Assembly: GCF_035481615.1 (NCBI RefSeq)
Contig: NZ_JAYKOT010000003.1
Coordinates: forward strand, 372,001-436,000
Reading direction: 5' to 3'
Origin: Citroniella saccharovorans
GTDB taxonomy: Bacteria; Bacillota; Clostridia; Tissierellales; Peptoniphilaceae
Length of the DNA: 64,000 nucleotides
A program made the translations under genes and the position numbers. The notes below the pieces were generated by a model that saw only the letters and a list, made by a program, of their open reading frames with translations, was not told the DNA's origin and did no database searches. How positions within the stretch are numbered: position 1 is the stretch's first letter; every line of letters begins with the position of its first letter. This document shows positions 8,139-17,400 of the stretch, piece after piece.

Positions 8139-9194
8139 TTGAAAGAAACAAAGGATAAAATTAGTTTTTTTGAAAGATATTTAAGTATATGGGTTTTACT
8201 CTGTATGGCTGCAGGTATTTTGATTGCTAAATTTATGCCATCTGTCCAATCTTTCCTACAGTCGTTGGAATTTAAGGGTCAAAATATAATTTTAACAGTT
8301 TTAATGTGGCTTATGATATACCCTATGATGGTTAGAATAGACTTTAAATCACTAAAAAATGTAGGAAAACATCCCCAAGGTATAATTATTTCTACAATAG
8401 CAAGCTGGGCAATCAAACCATTTTTAATGTTTGGTCTATCTACACTTTTCTTCCATTATGTATTTAGCCAGTTAATACCCGCTAATCTTGCCAATGATTT
8501 TGTTATAGGTGCAGTACTCTTAGGGACAGCCCCATGTACAGCCATGGTCTTTGTGTGGAGCAGTCTTACTAATGGAGACCCAGCGCAAACCCTTGTACAG
8601 ATATCGATAAATGACATCTTGATACTCTTCCTATTTGTACCACTTGTACAGCTCCTTTTAGGTTTAAAGGGAATAAGTCTACCAATGGATGTTCTATTAA
8701 TGTCATTAGTACTTTTTGTTCTTATTCCTTTAGTGGGCGGGTTTTTATCAAGGTACTTTATAATAAAAAATAAGGGAAAAGATTACCTGGAAAATAACTT
8801 TATAAAAAAGTTTGACGGAGTAACTACAATAGGACTTCTTCTTACCCTCATTATTATATTTACTTTCCAAGGAGATATGATAGTAGAGCATCCACTTTAT
8901 GTAGTTTTAATAGCAGTTCCACTAATACTTCAAAATGTGATTTCATTCTCTCTAACATATTTTGTAAGTAAAGTAAGCAAACTACCTCATGAGATAGCAG
9001 CACCAGCTTCTTTAATAGCAGCATCTGACTTTTTTGAACTTTCAGTGGCTGTAGGCATAGCCCTATTTGGTGTAGATTCTCCTGTTGTTCTTGCATCAAC
9101 TGTAGGGGTTCTTACAGAAGTTCCTGTAATGCTACTTTTAGTAAGGATAGTTAATAATACGAAAAGCTCCTTCCCTAGCCTTGAGAGAGCTTAA
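8139..9194 (+). CDS. acr3: ACR3-type arsenite efflux permease
   Basis: The protein has about 351 residues and ten hydrophobic segments. The transport motif LGTAPCTAMVFVWS contains the conserved Cys of the ACR3 (BART superfamily) arsenite/H+ antiporters, and a second conserved stretch (LIAASDFFELSVAVGIALFG) lies near the C-terminus. AGAGGTG at 8126-8132 overlaps a GTG at 8130 and is best spaced for TTG at 8139 (TTG at 8136 is also possible), so the N-terminus is uncertain by a few residues. It is the last ars gene, and a strong terminator follows 17 bp after the stop. Confidence 0.93.
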   Translation: MKETKDKISFFERYLSIWVLLCMAAGILIAKFMPSVQSFLQSLEFKGQNIILTVLMWLMIYPMMVRIDFKSLKNVGKHPQGIIISTIASWAIKPFLMFGLSTLFFHYVFSQLIPANLANDFVIGAVLLGTAPCTAMVFVWSSLTNGDPAQTLVQISINDILILFLFVPLVQLLLGLKGISLPMDVLLMSLVLFVLIPLVGGFLSRYFIIKNKGKDYLENNFIKKFDGVTTIGLLLTLIIIFTFQGDMIVEHPLYVVLIAVPLILQNVISFSLTYFVSKVSKLPHEIAAPASLIAASDFFELSVAVGIALFGVDSPVVLASTVGVLTEVPVMLLLVRIVNNTKSSFPSLERA

Positions 9195-9211
9195 TAAAGT
9201 TAAGACAGTAG

Positions 9212-9246
9212 AAAAAAGTGCGACTACAAAATTAGTCGCACTTTTT
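9212..9246 (+). terminator. Rho-independent terminator of the ars operon
   Basis: The stem AAGTGCGACTA / TAGTCGCACTT has a five-base loop and a following T run. The first group II intron begins four bases after the T run, so the hairpin also serves as the intron's insertion target. Confidence 0.9.
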
Positions 9247-9249
9247 GTT

Positions 9250-11079
9250 GTATGACGGGCATGTTCTAATGCTAGGGTGGAGATCCATACAGAGCGTAGT
9301 TACCGACGAATCTAATAGCGACTTGCAAGTTTTAGATGGCGACATCTAGGAGAGAAGAACGGGTAGCAAAATCGTGGCTTGACGAACAGGAACAGAATAC
9401 AAGGCGTAAAAGGTGGCCAAGCTAGCAACAGATAGCAAAGACCCAAAAGGTAACCGTAAACCTAAGGCGTAAATTCTGCAAGTAAACGATGAAAGTATTA
9501 GGGCTTATCCCGTGAGGTCTCACTAGTGAAACAGCAGTAACAATGAATAGTGAGAAGTTAGCAGAAGTCATATTAGTTGGAAACACCGAAGGACTAAACA
9601 ATTTGACAGCACGAGTAAAATGTATGTTGCATAACAAATCTGACAGAGAAAGTAGAAGAAACGTAAATGAAAGCGAAATCTCACACCTAAGAAATAAGTT
9701 ATGCAAGCGGAAAGGAGCAAGTGCACACATGGAAGATAAAAGAATAAATCAAATCCTAAACCCGGAAAACATGCACCAAGCCAAACTAAAAGTCATCTCC
9801 AACAAAGGAGCATCAGGAATAAATGGCATAAGTGTAGAAGAAATAGATGAATACATCAAAGACAACTGGGCAGGGATAAGACAAGAAATTATCGGAAGAC
9901 GCTATAAACCACAGCCTGTAATTCGAGTAGAAATTTCAAAACCAAACGGAGGAAAAAGAAAACTCGGAATACCGACAGTAATGGACAGAACAATCCAACA
10001 AGCAATCGTACAAGTCTTAACACCAATAATAGACCAAAAATTTTCAGAAACAAGTTATGGCTTTAGACCAGGAAGAAACTGCCAAATGGCAATAACAAAA
10101 ATTTTGGAATACCTAAACGATGGATTTGAATGGGTGGTGGACATAGACCTAGAAAAATTCTTTGACAAAGTCCCACAAGATAAATTAATGAGCATAGTTC
10201 ATGAACACATCCAAGCACCTGACACAGAATCACTAATCAGAAAATATTTAAAAGCGGGAATAATGAACAAAGGTGTATACGAAAAAAGTGAAATAGGAAC
10301 TCCCCAAGGCGGGAACCTATCACCACTACTAAGCAACATCATGCTGGATAAATTAGACAAAGAAGTAGAATCAAGAAGACTTAGATTTACTAGATACGCA
10401 GACGACTGCTTAATATTTGTAGGGAGCAAAGCAGCCGCAACAAGAGTAATGCACTCAGTAACAAGATTCATAGAAGAAAAACTCGGCTTAAAAGTAAACG
10501 CAGAAAAAAGCAAGATAACAAAACCAAGTGGAATAAAATATCTAGGATTTGGCTACTGGAAAGACAATAAAACAAATGCATGGAAAATACGAGTCCACGA
10601 AACATCATTTAAAAGATTCAAAGATAAAATAAGAACTCTAACCACAAGAAAATGGTCAGTTTCTTTTGACTACAGAATCAAGAAATTAAATGAAGTAACA
10701 AGAGGCTGGATAAATTACTTTAGGTTTGCGGATATGAAAAGCAAACTAAAAAGATTTAGCGAACAACTTAGGACTAGACTCAGAATAATCTGTTGGAAAA
10801 TGTGGAAAGTGCCAAAGAAAAGACAATGGGAGTTACAGAAGATGGGAGTAGGAAAAGACCTGGCAAGACTGACAGCCTATTGTGGAGATAGGTATTACTT
10901 TGTAGCAACAAAAACCTGCTTAGTAAGAGCAATTACAAAGGAGAGACTAACCAAAACAGGATTAGTCGACCCATACGATTACTATAAAAGCAGGTCATGT
11001 GTAAATTAAATTGAACCGCCGTATGCCGAAAGGCACGTACGGTGGTGTGAGAGGAGCTAGATTTTAGCCCCTATTCGAT
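9250..11079 (+). mobile_element. Complete group II intron (class C-like), copy 1
   Basis: The 5' edge (about 9250, GTATGACGGGC) is set by comparison with the second copy at 16258. The 3' part has a clear domain V (about 11013-11046, with CCGTATGCCGAAAGGCACG and the closing CGTACGGTGGTG) and a domain VI hairpin (about 11052-11072), ending near CTATTCGAT. It encodes a reverse transcriptase in domain IV. Insertion directly behind a terminator hairpin and the lack of an endonuclease domain both fit bacterial class C introns. Exact ends are uncertain by one or two bases. The exon-binding loop CAACA (9426-9430) can pair with TGTTG immediately 5' of the intron. Confidence 0.85.
9729..11009 (+). CDS. 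ltrA: Group II intron reverse transcriptase/maturase
   Basis: The protein has 426 residues from the ATG at 9729. The frame is open from 9543, but that would place the start inside the ribozyme's structural domains. RT blocks are visible: NKGASGINGI, KRKLGIPTVMDR, SYGFRPGRNCQMA, the catalytic FTRYADDCLIFV, and the thumb/X domain RGWINYFRFADMKSKL. The protein ends shortly after the X domain with no HNH endonuclease, as in class C introns, which use single-stranded or hairpin DNA targets. It should be needed both for splicing (maturase) and for mobility. Confidence 0.92.
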   Translation: MEDKRINQILNPENMHQAKLKVISNKGASGINGISVEEIDEYIKDNWAGIRQEIIGRRYKPQPVIRVEISKPNGGKRKLGIPTVMDRTIQQAIVQVLTPIIDQKFSETSYGFRPGRNCQMAITKILEYLNDGFEWVVDIDLEKFFDKVPQDKLMSIVHEHIQAPDTESLIRKYLKAGIMNKGVYEKSEIGTPQGGNLSPLLSNIMLDKLDKEVESRRLRFTRYADDCLIFVGSKAAATRVMHSVTRFIEEKLGLKVNAEKSKITKPSGIKYLGFGYWKDNKTNAWKIRVHETSFKRFKDKIRTLTTRKWSVSFDYRIKKLNEVTRGWINYFRFADMKSKLKRFSEQLRTRLRIICWKMWKVPKKRQWELQKMGVGKDLARLTAYCGDRYYFVATKTCLVRAITKERLTKTGLVDPYDYYKSRSCVN

Positions 11080-11128
11080 TGCAATTGATATATATATGGT
11101 ATAATAAAGTAAAACAAGAGGAGAAAAT

Positions 11129-12676
11129 CTGAAATACAAGAAATTTTTTATCACCATGCTTTTGATTGCAATTATTGGTGCGGTAATTACTTTGGTGCCG
11201 CCGGCCCTTATCCAATACTGGAAGGCCAACAACATCAACATTGACAACGCTATGATCTACACTCTGGCAGGAATTATTGTGGCCTCGTATTTGATCAGGG
11301 TGCTTTTGATTTATGTTAGGGAAAAATTTGCCCTGGAGTTTAACAAGAATAATTTCTTCAAGTCTCTGGGCCAAACCCACAAGATGCAATATGACGAGCC
11401 TACCAATCGCGGACCCTTAAACGTCCTTGAAAGAATTATAATGAGTGTCAAATCGACTTATTCAATTATGACTGGGGACTACATAAATATTTGGTCAAAT
11501 ATAATTATAGTTGTAGGTGCCCTTGTGATTTTGTTTAAGGTAAATTGGATCATCGCCTGTGCAATGGCCATGGTCCTCCCCATAAATATCTTGGGTTACA
11601 AGGCTTTAAACAAAAAGCTCTTTGAAAAATCCAAGGTCATGCAAGAACAAACGAGCGCTGGTTGGCAAAAAGTTTTGTCATTTATAGACAATGTGGATGA
11701 TTTCAAACAGCTATCCAAGTTTTCCTATATAGAAAACTTAATCGATGACGACGTCCACAAGATTTTTAAATCTATGGCAGATGTAAATGTTTACGCCCAA
11801 AGCGTCAGCTATATAATCCACGGCTTTAACGAAGTTGTCAGGTCTATAATCATGCTCTACATGCTCTTTATGGCGACCAAGGACGACTACCAAGCAGGGG
11901 TTATTATGATAGTAATATTCCTTATCCCAGTTTATTTTTCAGCAGTTTCCTCAATTGTCTCTTCAAATTTAAACAAGAGAGACTACAAGGTTGCCACTGG
12001 ATTTATTGACGAAGTCAAAAGCCTGGCATAGCCCAATGGCAAAAAGAGTCTGGACCCAGTTCAAAATATGGAAATCGACCTAGACTACATTGGCGCCGGA
12101 GAATTTTTAAGGACGGTAAAGATTAACGAGACCTTCAACAAAGGCGACATAGTTTGGGTCAAGGGCGACAGTGGAACTGGAAAGTCGACTCTGGTAAAAT
12201 ACCTGACCAAGTTTAGGCCAATTGAAAGCATCAAATACAACGGCGAGGACATGATGGACCTGGCCAACGAGGACTTAAGAGAAAGGGTAATCTACCTCAG
12301 CCAGCAATCTTCGATTTATAATGCATCCATCCTTGACAATATAATCATTGATAAAAATAAGCAAGGGCAAATGAAGAATAAAGTTCAAAATGAAAAACTC
12401 CTGGCCCCAATCTTTGCAAACAAAAGTGTGGATACAATTATAAATCCAGCAGTCGCCAATTTTTCTGGCGGGGAAAAACAAAGAATAGCCTTCGCCAGGG
12501 CCATATATAGAGATCCAGATGTCTTGATTTTGGACGAAATCACATCCAACATAGACGACAAGTCAGCTCGTGAAATCTACGCACGCGTTAACGAAGAGAG
12601 AAATAAGAGAATAACCTTTATAATCTCCCATGATGACTTACCAGGAGAAATATCCAATAAAGAAATCACTTTGTAA
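11129..12676 (+). pseudogene. ABC exporter (TMD-NBD) with an in-frame TAG
   Basis: One frame of 515 codons encodes an ABC_membrane domain (six helices, about 1-300) and an ATPase domain with Walker A GDSGTGKST, signature SGGEKQR and Walker B VLILDE. A TAG at 12029-12031 separates the two domains. The frame is otherwise continuous, so this is a nonsense mutation, although the halves could conceivably be made separately. A well-placed AGAGGAG at 11117-11123 points to CTG at 11129 as the start (MKYKKFF). The first in-frame ATG is at 11156. A TATAAT box lies at 11100-11105. The gene is more GC-rich than the next one and probably formed a heterodimer with it. Confidence 0.75.
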
Positions 12677-12776
12677 AAATATAAAAATAAAGTTGTGGAG
12701 AAATTGTACTGCCCCCTTAAATCCGGACACGGAAATAAGTGGGTATTGTAATGAAAAAATAAAAATTGCAGTATTT

Positions 12777-12809
12777 ACTCATGTAATCTTTTTTAACTCA
12801 TGTTAGAAT
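12777..12809 (+). promoter_or_regulatory. Direct repeats and -10 box upstream of the second ABC exporter gene
   Basis: Two copies of ACTCATGT (12777-12784 and 12796-12803) start 19 bp apart directly upstream of a TAGAAT -10-like box (12804-12809). There is no good -35 box, which fits an activated promoter. The NarL-type regulator encoded downstream is the obvious candidate activator. Confidence 0.35.
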
Positions 12810-12833
12810 AAAAAATGTTAAAGGAGGTTTACT

Positions 12834-14408
12834 ATGAATAAAATAATTAAGAACCATTGGTTGACATATATTTTGGCGGTGATTTTAAGTATAGGGTCAG
12901 CGGTTTTATTTGCTATGTTTTCTGTTAGGCTGGGAACAGTTGTTGACGTTGTGATCAACCAAGATGTAGACTTTGCTTCAAAAATATTAGCATGCCTTAA
13001 GGTTGTCATTGGATGGTTTATTGTTTCTCTTTTATTTACATATATAAAGAGTAAAAATGTATCAGATATAATTAGAGATGTCAAAAAAGACCTTTATGTG
13101 TCTGTAAATAAAAAGGAAATGAAAGATTATGTATCAAAGTCAAATGAATACTATTTGAATAACTTTACAAAAAATATTGACTTATTGCAAACAAACTATT
13201 TGTCACCTAGATGTGAGATTGTTGCGAACTTTATATCGGCCTTGGTTAGTATTGGAACAATATTTTTTATTAATTGGAAATTGGGCTTATCATTCGTAGG
13301 AGTTTCACTTGTTACAATAGCTTTATCCCAGTTACCAGGGGTAATAATGGCTAAAAAAACCAATGAATTTTCAGAGGAAAGCGCGAACTATTTAAAGGTA
13401 ATAAATAATCATCTAAAAGGCTTTGAACAAATAAAGCTACTTGGTGTGTCTGATATTTTTTTAAGAAAATACCTAGATAGGGATAATCAATATGAGAAAA
13501 GCAGGTTTTCATATATATTTGTATCTAGACTTGCCAATGACCTTGGACTTTTTTTCAGTTTTTTTGCTCAGTTGGCCTGCATGTCAATTGGGGTATGGTT
13601 TGCTCTTAGAGGAGATATTACAGTTGGCTTATTAATTTCTGCAATAAACCTGTTAAATGGTGTGTTTAATCCCCTGCAACAATTAGCCTATAATAAAAAC
13701 TTGATGGGAACAGTTAGCGATATCATGAAAAGTTTTGATGAAATTTTATCAAGAGAGAAAAATGAAGGTCAGCTAATTCAAAATAGTATTTCAACCATAA
13801 GCATCAAAGATTTGGATTTTAAGTTTGGAGAAGATAAGATAATCTTTGAAGGTTTTAATGCAAGATTTGAAAAAGGAAAAACCTATGCTATAGTAGGGGA
13901 ATCCGGACGAGGAAAGTCTACCCTTGCTAAGTTAATAATGAAATATTATGGTTCAGACCAGTATAGAGGCGAGATCCAGGTGAACAACCAAGATATAAAT
14001 ACAATTTTGAGCGATGACCTATATAAGAAAGTTGCTTATATACAAAGAAACGACTTTTATATTGACGGATCTATAAAAAACAATATAGAACTCTATAGAA
14101 GATTAGAAGCTAATAATAGTCTTTATGGGAAATTGAAATTTAAGGACAGCTTTTTAGATAAGCCTATTGAGGAAGGAAGCAGGAACCAAGTGTCCACAGG
14201 TGAAAAACAAAGGATAGACATTGCAAGATTCTTAGTAAAAGATTATGATGTTATGATTTTTGATGAACCTACAAGTAACTTGGACAAGGAAACAAGTGAA
14301 ATTATTTTTGATTTGATTTTTGAAATCAAAGATAAAATTGTTATTGTTATTACCCATGTAAATGATGAAAGTACACTAAATAGATTTGATCAAGTTATAA
14401 GATTATAA
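12834..14408 (+). CDS. ABC exporter, fused membrane and ATPase domains
   Basis: The protein has 524 residues. Six membrane helices occupy about 1-290 and an ATPase domain about 315-524. Walker A is GESGRGKST, the signature is a variant STGEKQR in place of SGGQ, and Walker B is DVMIFDEPTSNLD. AAGGAGG precedes the ATG. Half-exporters of this kind usually work as heterodimers, and the interrupted gene upstream is the natural partner. Position before a NarL-type two-component system suggests export of a peptide, lipid or drug under its control. The cargo is not identifiable. Confidence 0.85.
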   Translation: MNKIIKNHWLTYILAVILSIGSAVLFAMFSVRLGTVVDVVINQDVDFASKILACLKVVIGWFIVSLLFTYIKSKNVSDIIRDVKKDLYVSVNKKEMKDYVSKSNEYYLNNFTKNIDLLQTNYLSPRCEIVANFISALVSIGTIFFINWKLGLSFVGVSLVTIALSQLPGVIMAKKTNEFSEESANYLKVINNHLKGFEQIKLLGVSDIFLRKYLDRDNQYEKSRFSYIFVSRLANDLGLFFSFFAQLACMSIGVWFALRGDITVGLLISAINLLNGVFNPLQQLAYNKNLMGTVSDIMKSFDEILSREKNEGQLIQNSISTISIKDLDFKFGEDKIIFEGFNARFEKGKTYAIVGESGRGKSTLAKLIMKYYGSDQYRGEIQVNNQDINTILSDDLYKKVAYIQRNDFYIDGSIKNNIELYRRLEANNSLYGKLKFKDSFLDKPIEEGSRNQVSTGEKQRIDIARFLVKDYDVMIFDEPTSNLDKETSEIIFDLIFEIKDKIVIVITHVNDESTLNRFDQVIRL

Positions 14409-14489
14409 ATTTGTCTTATTTTTTTAAAAGGCTGTGATAACTACTTTCTATATGGTAAAATAAAACTATAGAGAGGTTGTGGTGGAAAT

Positions 14490-15638
14490 ATGTACAAGAA
14501 AATGCTAAAAAATATTAGCATCCATGCTTTTATACTGATGTATTTTGCTATTCTTCAAGCAACTGGGCTTTTGGTAAAAGACTATGCAGTTCTAGAAAAA
14601 ATATTAAATTTATCCAGGCGTGTAATTATTATTTTTGTTGCAGTAGAGCTATCTAATAATAAAATTTCTTTTAGAACTTCTTTAATATATAGCATTTTAT
14701 TTATGGTGCCCATTGCTATTGGTGCCTTGGACCTTGTTAGTTTTAATATTAAAATTATTTATCTATTCTATGCTTTTATTGGCATTTATATTTTGAAATT
14801 TTTAAAGATAAAGAATTTTAAAAATATTAATATATTACCATTGACATTGAGGTCTTTGCTAATTTTGGGTCTGGGCTTTGGAGTATTTGCTGGTGTTACG
14901 GTTTATATATTTGGCATTGATCCAAAATCAATAGACCTGATGTATCATTTTACCTATTTGTTTTTTGAATTGGTTTTGACCTTATATTTTAAAGAACAAG
15001 AAAATATTTACGACAAGATTTACAAGCTCTATTATCTATCTGACCACATTGGTCAAGAGAGGGAAGAGTTTGCCCGCGTTATCCACGATGATATTGTCCA
15101 GGATATTTTTGCTTCCAAGAATTACCTGTCGACCAAGGACCCTGACTTAGGCTTCGTAAAAGAGATTTTGACCGACCTGGAGGACAAGGCCAGGGGGATT
15201 ATGAAGTACTACCAGTCCAATGTCTACGATGACCTTGATGTGGGCGCTTCCTTGGAGGATGTTTTTCACAATATTGCCAGCCTTTACAAGGGCAAGGACT
15301 TGGACTTAAAGATGGATATAGATCCAGAGGCTGCAAATCTTAAGGATAAAAAATTAAAACGCCTCTTGCTTTTGGTCTCCAAAGAGCTGGTCAACAATAT
15401 TTACAAGCACTCGGAGGGAAGATATTTAAATTATAGTCTTAGCATGGAGGATAATAAAGTCCTTATAAATTTGGAGAGCGACGGGGCGACCAAGGAGGAT
15501 TTTAAAAATATTCAGGAATCCAAGAGGGGGATTTTGATCCTGACCCTTTTGGTTGAGTTCAATTCTGGAAAGATAAATTATGATTTGAAGGGGGACAAGT
15601 TGTTTACCCAAGTACTCATGGAGGTGTGGGAAAATTAA
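14490..15638 (+). CDS. Membrane sensor histidine kinase, NarL/LiaS type
   Basis: The protein has 382 residues. About six hydrophobic helices fill residues 1-170. The dimerisation and phosphoacceptor helix then reads REEFARVIHDDIVQDIF (HisKA_3, phospho-His in IHDD), followed by a HATPase_c domain with the N-box KELVNNIYKHSEG. GAGGTTGTGG lies before the ATG. The stop codon overlaps the start of the response regulator. No extracellular sensor domain is present, so the signal is probably sensed within the membrane or relayed by the ABC exporters next to it. Confidence 0.9.
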   Translation: MYKKMLKNISIHAFILMYFAILQATGLLVKDYAVLEKILNLSRRVIIIFVAVELSNNKISFRTSLIYSILFMVPIAIGALDLVSFNIKIIYLFYAFIGIYILKFLKIKNFKNINILPLTLRSLLILGLGFGVFAGVTVYIFGIDPKSIDLMYHFTYLFFELVLTLYFKEQENIYDKIYKLYYLSDHIGQEREEFARVIHDDIVQDIFASKNYLSTKDPDLGFVKEILTDLEDKARGIMKYYQSNVYDDLDVGASLEDVFHNIASLYKGKDLDLKMDIDPEAANLKDKKLKRLLLLVSKELVNNIYKHSEGRYLNYSLSMEDNKVLINLESDGATKEDFKNIQESKRGILILTLLVEFNSGKINYDLKGDKLFTQVLMEVWEN

Positions 15639-16242
15639 AATTTTACTCTTAGACGATCACAAGATTCTGGGCCAATCTATAAAGGTCCTCTTGGAAGAGC
15701 AGGAGGGGGTCGAAATGTGCACCTATATATCTGATCCTAAAGACTTGGACGCAAATTTAAAAAATGCCTATGATATTTTGCTCCTGGATATAAATCTACG
15801 GGGAGAAAAAACTGGATTAGAGATGATAGGTGGAATCTTGGAAAAATTCCCCGACCAAAAGATAGTCATCTTGACCTCTTATGATTTGGAAAATTATAGG
15901 CAGCGGGCTTTTGAATACGGGGCCAAAGATTTTATCAACAAGTCCATAGAAATCGGAGACATGATGGGAAGGCTAAGGAAGGTGCGCGAGGGCAAGACCC
16001 AGGCCATGGCTGTCGAAATGGTAAACGAACTCAGCCCCAGGGAAGTGGAAGTCCTCACGGAACTCGTCAAAGGCGATAGCAAAAAGGAAATTGCCGAAAA
16101 ACTCCACATCAGCGAACGCACCCTCTACAACCATATAGCCTCAATCTATGAAAAGTTCGGCGTGAAAAATATAGTTGAAGCCTACAATTCCGGCATGGAA
16201 AAAGGCTACATCAACCCATATGCAAATAAAAAGGAGCATTAA
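15634..16242 (+). CDS. NarL/LuxR-family response regulator, probable ATT start
   Basis: The protein has 202 residues if translation starts at ATT 15634. The receiver domain begins KILLLDDHKILGQ (acidic pair), has the phospho-Asp in YDILLLDINLRG and the Lys in KDFINKS. The C-terminal helix-turn-helix reads LSPREVEVL and ISERTLYNHIASIYEKFG. A later TTG at 15691 would delete the first receiver strand and its acidic residues, so it cannot be correct. A perfect GGAGGTG (15620-15626) lies 7 bp before the ATT, and there is no ATG, GTG or TTG between. It overlaps the kinase stop by five bases and is the last gene of the unit. Confidence 0.85.
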   Translation: MKILLLDDHKILGQSIKVLLEEQEGVEMCTYISDPKDLDANLKNAYDILLLDINLRGEKTGLEMIGGILEKFPDQKIVILTSYDLENYRQRAFEYGAKDFINKSIEIGDMMGRLRKVREGKTQAMAVEMVNELSPREVEVLTELVKGDSKKEIAEKLHISERTLYNHIASIYEKFGVKNIVEAYNSGMEKGYINPYANKKEH

Positions 16243-16256
16243 GCCTCCTTTTTTTT
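16228..16256 (+). terminator. Rho-independent terminator overlapping the response regulator stop
   Basis: AAAGGAG / CTCCTTT form a stem with an eight-base loop and a run of T. The TAA of the regulator is inside the loop. The second group II intron starts directly after the T run. Confidence 0.85.
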
Positions 16257-16257
16257 G

Positions 16258-17202
16258 GTATGACGGGCATGTTCTAATGCTGGGGTGGAGATCCATACAG
16301 AGCGTAGTTACCGACGAATCTAATAGCAATCCCGAAGTTTTAGATGGTGACATCTAGGAGAGAAGAACGGGTAGCAAAATCGTGGCTTGACGAACAGGAA
16401 CAGAATACAAGGAGAAACAGGTGGGCAAGCTAGCCATAGATAGCAAAGACCCAAAAGATAACCGTAAACCCAAGGCGTAAATTCTGCAAGTAAACGATGA
16501 AAGTATTAGGGCTTATCCCGTGAGGTCTCACTAGTGAAACAGCAGTAACAATGAATAGTGAGAAGTTAGCAGAAGTCATATTAGTTGGAAACACCGAAGG
16601 ACTAAACAATTTAACAGCACGAGTAAAATGTATGTTGCATAACAAATCTGACAGAGAAAGTAGAAGAAGCGTAAATGAAAGCGAAATCTCACACCTAAGA
16701 AATAAGTTATGCAAGCGGAAAGGAGCAAGTGCACACATGGAAGATAAAAGAATAAATCAAATCCTAAACCCGGAAAACATGCACCAAGCCAAACTAAAAG
16801 TCATCTCCAACAAAGGAGCATCAGGAATAAATGGCATAAGTGTAGAAGAAATAGATGAATACATCAAAGACAACTGGGCAGGGATAAGACAAGAAATTAT
16901 CGGAAGACGCTATAAACCACAGCCTGTAATTCGAGTAGAAATTTCAAAACCAAACGGAGGAAAAAGAAAACTCGGAATACCGACAGTAATGGACAGAACA
17001 ATCCAACAAGCAATCGTACAAGTCTTAACACCAATAATAGACCAAAAATTTTCAGAAACAAGTTATGGCTTTAGACCAGGAAGAAACTGCCAAATGGCAA
17101 TAACAAAAATTTTGGAATACCTAAACGATGGATTTGAATGGGTGGTGGACATAGACCTAGAAAAATTCTTTGACAAAGTCCCACAAGATAAATTAATGAG
17201 CA
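16258..17202 (+). mobile_element. Group II intron copy 2, truncated
   Basis: It is collinear with copy 1 for 945 bases without a length change and nearly identical. It stops at 17202 inside the reverse transcriptase gene, at the point matching 10194 in copy 1. Domains V and VI are missing, so it cannot splice. The few differences cluster in domain I loops: 16325-16331 against the matching part of copy 1, and CCATA at 16434-16438 in place of CAACA. The change matches the different upstream exon, TTTGG here and TGTTG in copy 1. It also lies immediately behind a terminator hairpin. Confidence 0.88.
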
Positions 17203-17285
17203 GGACTCCGCAAAGCAAGGCGAGGCTGTATCTGAGCGGTATAGTCTGGACCACTGAGGCTATAGTATTGATGATACGCACCTAA
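16737..17285 (+). pseudogene. ltrA: Truncated group II intron reverse transcriptase
   Basis: This holds the N-terminal part of the same reverse transcriptase as copy 1, ending after PQDKLMS. From 17203 the frame runs into foreign sequence and stops at 17283-17285. The YADD catalytic block and the thumb are lost, so the product is inactive. Confidence 0.88.
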
Positions 17286-17400
17286 CCAGGCGAGTGTAGA
17301 GTTTCATAGGTAGGTGCTATTCCAGGAATTCCTAAGAAGTTTACTGAAGGAAGGCTGATTAGTGAATTCTACATCCAAGGGAAAATGAGTAATTAGGATT
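17203..17400 (+). other. Structured non-coding segment fused to the truncated intron, possible group I intron/IStron scrap
   Basis: The segment is far less AT-rich than its surroundings and has no reading frame. GGACT (17203-17208 region) can pair with AGTCT about 40 bases later, next to GGTATAGTCTGG. That resembles the P7 pairing and the S element (consensus like AAGATATAGTCC) of a group I intron core. If so, this is the 3' half of a group I intron or IStron whose 5' half was replaced by the group II fragment. The match rests on short motifs only. Confidence 0.3.

Noticed and set aside
9543..9728. N-terminal extension of the intron RT (frame open from 9543)
   Set aside because: This part lies within the ribozyme's structured domains and is repeated as conserved RNA in copy 2. 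The protein start at 9729 fits the RT family better.
12700..12725. Possible IS3-type end (TGTACTGCCCCC and ATCCGGACAC)
   Set aside because: It looks like an insertion-sequence terminus, but no transposase remains beside it and no partner end was found, so it is not listed as an element.
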